Source: Cytophagales bacterium (lineage in GTDB: Bacteria > Bacteroidota > Bacteroidia > Cytophagales > Cyclobacteriaceae). From it: a stretch of 37,888 nt of DNA. Position 1 is the stretch's first letter. Each line of letters starts with the position of its first letter. Position numbers and translations under genes: made by a program. The notes under the pieces were generated by a model. That model made no database searches. It was not told where the DNA came from and worked only from the letters and a program-made list of their open reading frames with translations. Positions 1 to 6,412 of this stretch are shown in pieces. The stretch lies in assembly GCA_013298505.1 (NCBI GenBank), contig JAAFHY010000005.1:1-37888 (forward strand), in the 5' to 3' direction.

Positions 1-1
1 A

Positions 2-382
2 AAGTATGTGAACAATGTAACTTAATGCGAGCGCGAGATCGAATTCCGAAAACGAACAACCAACAACGAACAACCAACAACGATTAATCAGCAAACGCAA
101 AGCAAAAAACTTTTTCGCCCGCCTTACGGCAGAATCAGAGGTAAACAAATCAATCAGTTAAAAGATCGCTATTCTATTATCATGTGGGATGTACTCACTT
201 CCGATTACTCTCAAGCCCTCACTCCGCAAAAATGTTTGAGCGGCTCTATTAGAGCAACGCGCCCCGGCTCTATTGTTGTTTTTCACGATAGCCTAAAAGC
301 CGAGAGGAATATGAGCTACTCACTTCCAAGATACTTGGATCATTTTTCTAATTTAGGTTACAGTTTTAAGGCAATTCACTGA
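2..382 (+). pseudogene. Polysaccharide deacetylase (NodB family), 3' part, interrupted
   Basis: The frame carries the RPPYG motif (bases 116-130) of NodB-family polysaccharide deacetylases, followed by IIMWDVL, a RPGSIVVFHDS segment and a family-typical C-terminus. Such enzymes remove acetyl groups from cell-wall or surface glycans. The same frame upstream reads KYVNNVT and then meets TAA at 23-25. In relatives a KYxxNV-like segment lies only about ten residues before LFRPPYG, while here about thirty codons intervene. The extra 55-60 bases include the stop and a perfect tandem 14-bp repeat. I infer an intact gene damaged by a small in-frame insertion. The catalytic Asp and His motifs would lie before base 1 and cannot be seen. 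A short product starting at ATG 182 would lack the active site. Confidence 0.65.
53..80. repeat. Tandem 14-bp repeat, two perfect copies
   Basis: CGAACAACCAACAA occurs at 53-66 and again at 67-80, and a third copy begins with CGA. The repeat lies in the extra DNA that separates the two parts of the deacetylase frame. Two other loci here have the same two-times-14 layout with different sequence. Confidence 0.85.
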
Positions 383-416
383 ATTTGCCTTGTATGGAAC
401 ATGGCATCTTTCACTT

Positions 417-444
417 CTTGAATTTTGAATCTTGAATTCTAAAT
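417..444. repeat. Tandem 14-bp repeat overlapping a start codon
   Basis: CTTGAATTTTGAAT (417-430) is followed by CTTGAATTCTAAAT (431-444), 12 of 14 bases identical. The TTG in the second unit (432-434) is the only plausible start codon for the downstream glycosyltransferase. Confidence 0.75.
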
Positions 445-1565
445 CAGATAACCAAATTCACGTACTCGTTGCCCCGCTCGATTGGGGACTAGGCCACGCC
501 ACGCGCTGTATACCCATTATTGATCAGCTACAGAAAAAAGGTTGTAAAGTATCGGTTGCCTCCAGTGGGCGGGCATTGGCTTTGTTAAAAAGGGAATTCC
601 CTTTAATCGACTCGTTCGAGTTGTATCCTTACAATCCGCAATACCAAACTTCTGGCTCGTTGCTTCTTAAAGTTATTCTGCAAGCGCCTAAATTTTTAAA
701 GGCTATTTTTAGTGAGCGAAAGCAAGTAGAAGAAATCATCAAAGAACAGAGTATCAAATTGATTATTTCAGATAATCGTTATGGCTGTTATTCATCTTCA
801 GTACGAAGTGTATTTATTACCCACCAGTTAACTATCTTAAACCCTTCTCAATACTTTTTTGTCGCTCGGGTTGCAAATTGGCTCAACCAATGGCGCATAA
901 AAAAATTTGACGAATGTTGGGTGCCCGATCTGCCTCAAAACGAATTTTCGGGTAGCCTAAGTAAAAGCAAAACGGTGCCGCATCAGTTTATCGGGTTGCT
1001 TTCCAGGTTTAGCTTGCCAATAGGTGAGCGTATGGATCAAGTGATTAGTCAAAATCCAGCCATTCTTAGAAGCAATAAACTCTTGGTTATACTATCTGGT
1101 CCCGAGCCACAACGTACTGTTTTTGAAAACATAATTTTAACGCAAGCAAAAAAAATAGATGGCAACGTGCTTATCAGTAAAGGCTTGCCTGAAGAAAGTG
1201 ATCAGATTTCCATCAGCGAAAATATTCGGTCAATAAACCATCTCACCACAGCCGATCTACAATTAGCCATCCAACAAGCCGAATATGTAATTTGCCGTTC
1301 TGGCTATAGTTCAGTTATGGATTTAGCAACAATTGGAAAGAAGAATATCATTATGGTGCCTACACCCGGCCAACCCGAGCAAGAATACCTTGCTGAGAAA
1401 TTGAATGACGAGAATAAAGTGTACGCGATCTCGCAAAGCAAATTAAATTTAAAAGAGGCTCTCGTTCAGGCAAGCAAAACAATCGGCCTGTTTGCCGAGA
1501 AGGATGAGTTATTAGATCAAGTTCTCAGTAATGCAATTTCTATGATTAAGCAGAAATCTTTATGA
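432..1565 (+). CDS. Glycosyltransferase, MurG-like (GT28/GT-B type)
   Basis: This 377-residue protein is probably a cytoplasmic glycosyltransferase acting on a lipid or surface-glycan acceptor. The N-terminus HVLVAPLDWGLGHATRCIPI matches the glycine-rich first loop of GT28/GT-B enzymes. Near residue 290, CRSGYSSVMDLATIGK followed by a proline-rich PTPGQPEQEYLA segment matches the C-terminal sugar-nucleotide-binding half of the MurG type. The start is TTG at 432: an in-frame stop lies at 426-428 and there is no ATG before the conserved core. The stop overlaps the dgkA start (ATGA, 1562-1565), which suggests translational coupling. The true MurG would lie in a cell-wall cluster, so I do not call this murG. 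The substrate is unknown. Confidence 0.85.
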   Translation: MNSKSDNQIHVLVAPLDWGLGHATRCIPIIDQLQKKGCKVSVASSGRALALLKREFPLIDSFELYPYNPQYQTSGSLLLKVILQAPKFLKAIFSERKQVEEIIKEQSIKLIISDNRYGCYSSSVRSVFITHQLTILNPSQYFFVARVANWLNQWRIKKFDECWVPDLPQNEFSGSLSKSKTVPHQFIGLLSRFSLPIGERMDQVISQNPAILRSNKLLVILSGPEPQRTVFENIILTQAKKIDGNVLISKGLPEESDQISISENIRSINHLTTADLQLAIQQAEYVICRSGYSSVMDLATIGKKNIIMVPTPGQPEQEYLAEKLNDENKVYAISQSKLNLKEALVQASKTIGLFAEKDELLDQVLSNAISMIKQKSL

Positions 1566-1921
1566 ATAAACTCATTCGTGGTTTTTCGTATGCTATCAAG
1601 GGTATTCGGGTTGCCCTTCGCGAGCAGGCTAATCTAAAAATACATTTATTCATTTCATGTTTGGTAGTGGTGGCAGCTTATTTTTTGAAATTGAACACCA
1701 TCGAGTGGGTAATTATCTTATTGTGCATTGCCCTGGTGATTAGCTTAGAACTCATTAACTCATCCATTGAAGCATTGGTAGATTTAATCAGTCCAGATCG
1801 AAATGAGCAAGCCGGAAAAGTAAAAGACATAGCAGCGGGTGCGGTACTGATTGCAGCAGTAATAGCTTCCTTAATTGGCCTTATTATTTTTGGTAAACAT
1901 TTATTTTCGTTGTATGCTTAA
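1562..1921 (+). CDS. dgkA: Diacylglycerol / undecaprenol kinase (DgkA family)
   Basis: A small inner-membrane lipid kinase of 119 residues, the usual family length. Family signatures are EQANLKIH (residues 21-28), ELINSSIEALVD (63-74) with the conserved Glu and Asn residues, and SPDRNEQAGKVKDIAAGAVL (77-96). Three membrane helices are expected at about 30-44, 47-66 and 90-112. The enzyme phosphorylates diacylglycerol or undecaprenol with ATP; sequence alone does not decide which. It overlaps the glycosyltransferase upstream by 4 bases and the TatD gene downstream by 8, so the three form one tight operon. A link between a glycosyltransferase and lipid-carrier recycling is plausible but inferred. 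Confidence 0.9.
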   Translation: MNKLIRGFSYAIKGIRVALREQANLKIHLFISCLVVVAAYFLKLNTIEWVIILLCIALVISLELINSSIEALVDLISPDRNEQAGKVKDIAAGAVLIAAVIASLIGLIIFGKHLFSLYA

Positions 1922-2684
1922 TTGGATCGATACCCACGCCCATATTTATAATGACGAATTCAAGTCTGATCAGACTGATACTCTTGCCCGTGCGCGTGAA
2001 GCGGGGCTTTCAAAAATATTCATGCCCAATGAAGACCACGCCTCTATTGATGCCATGCTCGAAGTGGAAGAAAGCAACCGTGGCCATTGTATTGCCATGA
2101 TGGGTTTGCACCCTTGCTCAGTAAAGAAAGATTTTGAAAAAGAACTTTACCTTGTCGAATCGTGGCTTGCCAAGCGCCCCTTTGCAGCAGTAGGCGAAAT
2201 AGGAACCGACTTGCATTGGGACAAAACATTTTGGGAGCAACAAAAAGAGGCATTTAACATTCAAGTAGGGTGGGCAAAAAAATACCGGTTGCCAATCGTG
2301 ATACATTCACGCGAGTCGATGGACGAAACACTTGCATTGTTAGATACCCAGCTCGATGGTAAATTGACGGGCATATTCCATTGTTTTGGTGGAAGCCTCG
2401 CGCAAGCAAAAAGAATAGCCGACATGGGTTTTTATTTGGGATTGGGCGGAGTGGCCACCTATAAAAAAAGTGGACTCGATCAAGTAATTCCTTTTTTAGA
2501 GTTTGAGAACATTGTATTAGAAACTGATTGCCCCTATTTGGCGCCCGTTCCGCACCGAGGCAAAAGGAACGAGCCTGCTTACATTCCCATCATTGCCCAA
2601 AAGATTATCGAATTAAAAAAAATAACTTTAGGGGAATTAGCGCACATCACCACTTTGAATGCTGAACGACTTTTTGGTAAATAG
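1914..2684 (+). CDS. TatD-family metal-dependent hydrolase
   Basis: A 256-residue TIM-barrel metallohydrolase of the TatD family, members of which act as metal-dependent deoxyribonucleases. Visible metal-site motifs are DTHAHIY (residues 6-12), GEIGTDLHWD with the Glu ligand, VIHSRE, IFHCFGG and ETDCPYLAP with the C-terminal Asp. The start is ATG 1914 because the protein then begins MLNWIDTHAH, as in relatives; an upstream in-frame TTG at 1875 would add thirteen residues that match the family poorly. The first 8 bases overlap the end of dgkA. Length and motifs are complete. Which TatD paralogue this is (TatD, YcfH or YjjV type) cannot be decided from sequence alone. Confidence 0.92.
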   Translation: MLNWIDTHAHIYNDEFKSDQTDTLARAREAGLSKIFMPNEDHASIDAMLEVEESNRGHCIAMMGLHPCSVKKDFEKELYLVESWLAKRPFAAVGEIGTDLHWDKTFWEQQKEAFNIQVGWAKKYRLPIVIHSRESMDETLALLDTQLDGKLTGIFHCFGGSLAQAKRIADMGFYLGLGGVATYKKSGLDQVIPFLEFENIVLETDCPYLAPVPHRGKRNEPAYIPIIAQKIIELKKITLGELAHITTLNAERLFGK

Positions 2685-2717
2685 TTTCATTTAATGACGC
2701 AAAGGATATTCAAACTC

Positions 2718-2745
2718 CTGACTTCTAAATTCTGACTTCTAACAT
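2718..2745. repeat. Tandem 14-bp repeat upstream of ansA
   Basis: CTGACTTCTAAATT (2718-2731) is followed by CTGACTTCTAACAT (2732-2745). It lies 7 bases before the ansA start codon, in the short spacer after the TatD gene. Confidence 0.75.
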
Positions 2746-2752
2746 CACCAAA

Positions 2753-3817
2753 ATGGACTATAGGAAAATTAATATCAACACAGCCCTGCCCGATCAGGCC
2801 AAGTCGAAAGTAATGATCATATATACGGGCGGCACGTTTGGTATGGCCTACGATGCACAGGGCGTTTTAATCCCCTTCGATTTTTCGTTGATATTAGATC
2901 ATCTGCCCACGCTACGAAGTTTGCAATTAGACCTTACAGTGATTTCATTTGATCAACCAATCGACTCTTCCAATATAGAACCAGCCCATTGGCAGATGAT
3001 CGGCAAGATCATTTTTGATAATTATAAAGACCAAGATGGATTTGTGGTGCTTCACGGCACCGATACCATGTCGTTTACCGCTTCTGCATTAAGTTTTATG
3101 CTGCAAGGACTGGCAAAACCAGTGGTGTTAACAGGTGCTCAACTACCCATTAGCGAACCACGATCTGATGCCCGCGAAAATTTGATTACATCTTTAGAAA
3201 TCGCCTCAGCCAAAGTAAATGACAAGGCACTTGTTCCTGAAGTGTGTTTGTATTTTGACTATGAACTACTGCGAGGCAATCGATCTAAAAAAGTAGAGAG
3301 CATGCATTTCGATGCATTTGAATCAGGAAACTACCCACCGTTGGCAAAAGCGGGTGTATCTATTGATTATAATACATCGGTTATTCATCACGTAGATAAA
3401 GTTAAAGAGCTTAAACTGCGAGATCGATTCAATACAAATATTTCTATCCTTAAACTTTTTCCGGGTTTAAATAAATCATCAGTTGCAGCAATCCTTGAAA
3501 CAGAAAATCTGGAAGCCTTGGTTTTGGAAACATACGGTGCAGGCAACGCACCATCTGCGCTTTGGCTAATCGAAATGTTGAGCAAAGCAATTCAAAAAGG
3601 ACTGATCGTACTGAATATATCTCAATGCCCTGGCGGCATGGTAGATCAGGGCAAGTACGAAACGAGCAAAGGCCTTAAAGAAATTGGGGTGCTTAGCGGA
3701 AAAGACATGACCACCGAGGCGGCCGTAACGAAGCTAATGATTTTGTTAGGCGAAAAGGGAGTTGGTAAAACCAAAGAGTTAATCTCTATTCCTTTAGCAG
3801 GAGAGATAAGTAGTTAG
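2753..3817 (+). CDS. ansA: L-asparaginase, type I
   Basis: A 354-residue cytoplasmic type I asparaginase that hydrolyses L-asparagine to aspartate and ammonia. The first catalytic motif is IIYTGGTFGM (residues 22-31), with the nucleophile Thr in TGGT. The second is VVLHGTDTMSFTASAL (98-113), with the Thr-Asp pair, and PVVLTGAQLPI follows. A type II periplasmic enzyme would have a signal peptide and none is present; the first twenty residues are a polar extension. The start is ATG 2753. It sits 68 bases after the TatD gene and may be read from the same operon, though the spacer contains a tandem 14-bp repeat. Length is normal and no key residue is missing. Confidence 0.93.
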   Translation: MDYRKININTALPDQAKSKVMIIYTGGTFGMAYDAQGVLIPFDFSLILDHLPTLRSLQLDLTVISFDQPIDSSNIEPAHWQMIGKIIFDNYKDQDGFVVLHGTDTMSFTASALSFMLQGLAKPVVLTGAQLPISEPRSDARENLITSLEIASAKVNDKALVPEVCLYFDYELLRGNRSKKVESMHFDAFESGNYPPLAKAGVSIDYNTSVIHHVDKVKELKLRDRFNTNISILKLFPGLNKSSVAAILETENLEALVLETYGAGNAPSALWLIEMLSKAIQKGLIVLNISQCPGGMVDQGKYETSKGLKEIGVLSGKDMTTEAAVTKLMILLGEKGVGKTKELISIPLAGEISS

Positions 3818-3836
3818 AGTAAGACGTTCGCCCCGA

Positions 3837-3868
3837 TTTGGTTGAAGGTTTATTAATGTATTTCTTTG
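3837..3868 (+). promoter_or_regulatory. Candidate promoter of the tRNA-Ser locus
   Basis: TTTG at 3837-3840, a 20-base spacer, then TTTCTTTG at 3861-3868 fits the Bacteroidota promoter (TTTG, 19-21, TAnnTTTG) with one mismatch in the -7 box. Transcription would start near 3874, just before the damaged tRNA copy rather than directly before the intact one. Confidence 0.5.
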
Positions 3869-3880
3869 CAGCCCACTTTA

Positions 3881-3965
3881 GGAGAGGTGTCAGAGTGGCC
3901 GATCGAGCATCCCGATAACTATCGGGAGAAAGCGTGTTTACTGTAAGGTTACGAGGGTTCGAATC
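3881..3965 (+). pseudogene. Degenerate tRNA-Ser copy
   Basis: This region matches the intact tRNA-Ser at 3984 through the acceptor 5' strand (ggagagg), D arm, 3' anticodon stem, variable arm and T loop. Two parts are lost. Six bases of the 5' anticodon stem and loop (cgcttg) are replaced by an 18-base perfect hairpin, which removes part of the anticodon. After ttcgaatc the T-stem 3' strand and acceptor 3' strand are absent. The copy cannot fold into a working tRNA. The start-to-start distance to the intact copy is 103 bases, as expected from a tandem duplication followed by decay. The promoter candidate lies directly upstream, so the remnant may still be transcribed with its neighbour. Confidence 0.8.
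3910..3927. repeat. Perfect hairpin inserted in the tRNA-Ser remnant
   Basis: TCCCGATAACTATCGGGA forms a 7-bp perfect stem with an AACT loop. It replaces bases of the anticodon arm. It is compact enough to be a mobile palindrome, but I found no second copy in this window. Confidence 0.75.
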
Positions 3966-3983
3966 GGAACTTGAAATATTAAA

Positions 3984-4068
3984 GGAGAGGTGTCAGAGTG
4001 GCCGATCGAGCACGCTTGGAAAGCGTGTTTACAGCAATGTAACGAGGGTTCGAATCCCTCCCTCTCCG
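3984..4068 (+). tRNA. tRNA-Ser (GGA anticodon)
   Basis: The acceptor stem pairs ggagagg (3984-3990) with cctctcc (4061-4067), with discriminator G at 4068. The anticodon stem is cacgc/gcgtg around the loop ttggaaa, giving anticodon GGA at 4018-4020, which reads UCC and UCU serine codons. A long variable arm (about gtttac/gtaac) is typical of a class II tRNA. The T arm is gaggg-ttcgaat-ccctc. CCA is not encoded, so it would be added after transcription. All stems are intact, unlike the copy 103 bases upstream. Confidence 0.95.
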
Positions 4069-4138
4069 CTTTACCCTCCTTAGCTTTAGCGAAGGACGGT
4101 TTTCTGCCCTCGTCCGACAAAAAAGACTGAAAAAATGA

Positions 4139-4146
4139 TAAATTTG
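4139..4146 (+). promoter_or_regulatory. Candidate -7 box of the MNT/HEPN operon
   Basis: TAAATTTG is an exact TAnnTTTG match ending 4 bases before the MNT start codon. Transcription would begin at or next to the ATG, giving a leaderless message. No TTG is visible at the -33 position, so the call is tentative. Just upstream, GGACG (4094-4098) and CGTCC (4111-4115) form a weak inverted repeat. Confidence 0.35.
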
Positions 4147-4150
4147 GTGC

Positions 4151-4468
4151 ATGGCAAATCAACAAAATGTACTTGACCGAATAAAACGTATTGTCTTGGA
4201 CAGAGACCCTTCAGCGAAGGTATATTTATACGGTTCTAGAGCCCGTGGGACAATGAAGCCCGACTCAGACTGGGACTTATTAATTTTATTAAACAAAGAC
4301 AAAATTACTTCAGACGTTGAGAAAAGTATGACTTCCCCTCTTTACGACTTGGAGTTTGAAATAGGAGAAGTTATTAGTCCAATGATTTACTCGGAGACGG
4401 AGTGGAATACCAAACATAGTGTGACACCTTTCTATTCAAATGTGATGAAAGAGGGTAAATTGTTATGA
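4151..4468 (+). CDS. mntA: MNT-type nucleotidyltransferase antitoxin
   Basis: A 105-residue minimal nucleotidyltransferase. GSRARGTMKPDSDWD (residues 28-42) is an exact GS-x10-DxD motif: Gly28-Ser29, then Asp40 and Asp42 as metal ligands. In characterised MntA/HepT pairs this enzyme adenylylates a tyrosine of the HEPN partner and so neutralises it. The stop overlaps the start of the HEPN gene (ATGA, 4465-4468), the usual antitoxin-first order. All nine Asp codons are GAC, unlike the GAT-rich genes around it, which suggests horizontal acquisition. It lies 82 bases after a tRNA-Ser that has a damaged duplicate, a common setting for integration. The family call is firm; the activity is inferred. 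Confidence 0.9.
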   Translation: MANQQNVLDRIKRIVLDRDPSAKVYLYGSRARGTMKPDSDWDLLILLNKDKITSDVEKSMTSPLYDLEFEIGEVISPMIYSETEWNTKHSVTPFYSNVMKEGKLL

Positions 4469-4857
4469 GTGATTTCAAGCCAGACGACTATATAAAGTAT
4501 AGACTACAACGGGCTAACGAGACAATTTCCGAAACCAAGATTCTGATTGACAATAAGCTCTGGAATACGGCAATCAATAGAATGTATTATGCTTGCTTCT
4601 ACGCAGTTGGAGCATTGTTGGTGAAACATGGTGTGGAGACTTCGAGTCATTCTGGTAGCCGACAAAAATTCGGACAATTATTCATCCATACAGGATTAAT
4701 AAGCAAAGACCTAGGAAAACACTATTCAGAGTTATTTGAAAAACGACAAAAGGGTGACTACAATGATTTTTTTGACTTTGACGAGGAAACTGTTTTGAGA
4801 CTATACCAACCCTCTTTAGACTTAATAAAAGAGATTGAAAAACAGATTATCAAGTAG
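4465..4857 (+). CDS. hepT: HEPN-domain toxin, partner of the MNT protein
   Basis: A 130-residue all-helical HEPN protein (PF05168 type). The family core runs from YRLQRANETI through LWNTAINRMYYACFYAVGALL (residues 12-52), and the second half includes HYSELFEKRQKGDYNDF (86-102). HEPN toxins are usually RNases that work as dimers around an R-x4-6-H motif. The canonical R-x4-H-x-Y of HepT is not visible; the equivalent position has R94-QKG-D98-Y99. It may therefore belong to the RxKxDY-like branch, with Tyr99 as a possible AMPylation target (inferred). Eight of ten Asp codons are GAC, matching its partner. It is probably expressed in one operon with the MNT gene. Confidence 0.85.
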   Translation: MSDFKPDDYIKYRLQRANETISETKILIDNKLWNTAINRMYYACFYAVGALLVKHGVETSSHSGSRQKFGQLFIHTGLISKDLGKHYSELFEKRQKGDYNDFFDFDEETVLRLYQPSLDLIKEIEKQIIK

Positions 4858-5262
4858 GCAACGAAGGTTTCTTAATTTAGTTCGGTAGACAGTTTGGAGA
4901 AGGTTTGGATTAACACTCCGCTTCATTTTTAACCCTCCAATTCTCTGCACTACATAAACAATGCAAGGATAGAGCCACTATAAATCATTGGATATGTTGA
5001 ATTCGCTAAACATACGATTCGATATTCTATCGCAACAGGCGTAAACTGATTTATGTTTTTTAGAAAATTCTACGGCAAGTAGAAAAGTCTATCAACCCCA
5101 TTTTTTATTGATTTTTATAGTGACTTGCCCCTGCTTATTGTATTCTATTGCCAAAAGCAGAAAAAATGTAACAGATTTTCAGTTTTTTTTACAAAATCTT
5201 GTTGCGAAACCGCCAAAACCTTTAATTTTGGCCACCTCAAGTTTTATCATAAACCTTAAACC
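4858..5262. other. Intergenic stretch between the HEPN gene and exbB
   Basis: I see no convincing gene on either strand in these 405 bases. The last 65 hold the exbB promoter. The rest is AT-rich with no recognisable RNA, repeat or terminator. Decayed sequence from the right border of the MNT/HEPN insertion is possible but not shown. Confidence 0.6.
5199..5230 (+). promoter_or_regulatory. Promoter of the exbB operon
   Basis: TAATTTTG (5223-5230) is an exact TAnnTTTG -7 box. TTG lies at 5199-5201 (21-base spacer) or 5202-5204 (18-base spacer), matching the -33 element. The ATG follows 32 bases later, leaving a short A-rich leader. Confidence 0.7.
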
Positions 5263-6045
5263 ATGAAAAAATTAGTAACTATTCTTGCTTTTATTGGAGT
5301 GCTAGCGTTTGGCGCTTCTAAATCGATGGCTCAAGCTACCGACTCAACTCAAACGGCAACTCCTACTGAATCGACAGTAACGGAAGCAGCTTCTGATGCA
5401 GCCGCGACAGAGGAGACCTCTTTCCATCAGGCACTAAAAGACCAGTTCATTGCTGGGGGTGCTAAATACATGTGGCCAATTTTGATCGTATTCATTCTTG
5501 GTTTGGCCGTTTCGATTGAGCGTATCATTACACTTAATTTGGCAACGACAAACACTAAGAAATTGCTACTTCAAATTGAAGAAGCCTTAGCTAAAGGCGG
5601 GGTAGAAGCAGCGAAAGATGTTACTAAAAATACGAGAGGTCCTGTGGCTTCAATCTTTACTCAAGGCTTAATGCGTTCGGGCGAAGGTATTGATATGGTA
5701 GAAAAATCAATTGTTTCTTACGGTGGCGTTGAAATGGGAAGATTAGAATCTGGTTTGATCTGGATTTCATTGTGTATTTCACTAGGCCCTATGTTAGGTT
5801 TCTTCGGAACGGTTGTGGGTATGGTGGCAGCTTTTGATGCGATCGAAGCAGCGGGTGACATTTCTCCTTCGGTTGTTGCCGGTGGTATGAAGGTGGCCTT
5901 GATTACAACCGTAGGTGGTTTGATTGTGGGTATGGTGCTTCAAATTTTGTATAACTATTGCGTATCTAAAATTGATAGCTTGGTTAACAAAATGGAAGAT
6001 GCCTCTATCTCATTGATCGATATTTTGGTAAAGCATAAAAAATAA
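5263..6045 (+). CDS. exbB: MotA/TolQ/ExbB proton channel protein
   Basis: A 260-residue ExbB-type inner-membrane protein that conducts protons and, with ExbD, energises TonB-dependent outer-membrane transport. Residues 1-24 are a signal-like hydrophobic segment ending in MAQA, followed by a Thr/Ala/Glu-rich linker (25-52). The channel core has three helices: YMWPILIVFILGLAVSIERI (69-88), a helix pair centre at ISLGPMLGFFGTVVGMVAAF (about 170-190), and VAGGMKVALITTVGGLIVGM (about 205-225). The GTVVGM and TTVGGL segments are the family's pore motifs. Length and motifs are complete. It heads a four-gene cassette with its own promoter and terminator. No TonB gene is present in the cassette. Confidence 0.92.
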   Translation: MKKLVTILAFIGVLAFGASKSMAQATDSTQTATPTESTVTEAASDAAATEETSFHQALKDQFIAGGAKYMWPILIVFILGLAVSIERIITLNLATTNTKKLLLQIEEALAKGGVEAAKDVTKNTRGPVASIFTQGLMRSGEGIDMVEKSIVSYGGVEMGRLESGLIWISLCISLGPMLGFFGTVVGMVAAFDAIEAAGDISPSVVAGGMKVALITTVGGLIVGMVLQILYNYCVSKIDSLVNKMEDASISLIDILVKHKK

Positions 6046-6049
6046 TTTT

Positions 6050-6400
6050 ATGGAAGAAAAAACAGGGTTACTGTATTCGCTAATATCGCCTGGTCTTATT
6101 CTTTGCTATGTTGCAATTGCTGTCGCGATTTTAACCAGCATCGGAATGCCCATGATCAACGCAATCAAGAATCCGCAAGGCTTGGTAAAAGCCCTTGTCG
6201 GAATTGTTGGAATTGTAGTACTATTTGGAGTTTCTTATGTGTTGTCGGGATCAGAAGTTTCTGTAAAGGCAGCTTCTTTAGGTATTACCCCTGATAGTTC
6301 TAGAATGATAGGCGCGGGCTTGATCTTATTTTATATTATTCTAATCGCATCTGGGGTTTTAGCTATCTATTCTTTGATAAAAGATATTATAACGGGTTAA
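6050..6400 (+). CDS. Small membrane protein between exbB and exbD
   Basis: A 116-residue protein that I recognise only by its place in the cassette. Three strong hydrophobic segments are visible: about residues 12-35, 46-66 and 84-112. There is no signal peptide, no Cys and no enzymatic motif. It starts 4 bases after exbB and ends 12 bases before exbD, so it is made with the channel proteins. I recall unnamed membrane proteins in this position in other Bacteroidota. It may be an accessory subunit that organises the ExbB/ExbD complex; that role is inferred from context only. Confidence 0.8.
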   Translation: MEEKTGLLYSLISPGLILCYVAIAVAILTSIGMPMINAIKNPQGLVKALVGIVGIVVLFGVSYVLSGSEVSVKAASLGITPDSSRMIGAGLILFYIILIASGVLAIYSLIKDIITG

Positions 6401-6412
6401 ACTTTATTTAAA

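Noticed and set aside
1875-1913. Upstream TTG extension of the TatD gene
   Set aside because: It lies inside dgkA and adds residues not found in the family; ATG 1914 gives the conserved N-terminus.
3900-4070. Direct repeats as a CRISPR array
   Set aside because: Only two units, and both are tRNA-Ser copies; no spacers or Cas genes.
3938-4165. Minus-strand frame across the tRNA-Ser region, 75 residues
   Set aside because: It is an antisense translation of the tRNA-Ser copies, a well-known annotation artefact; the tRNA structure explains the sequence.
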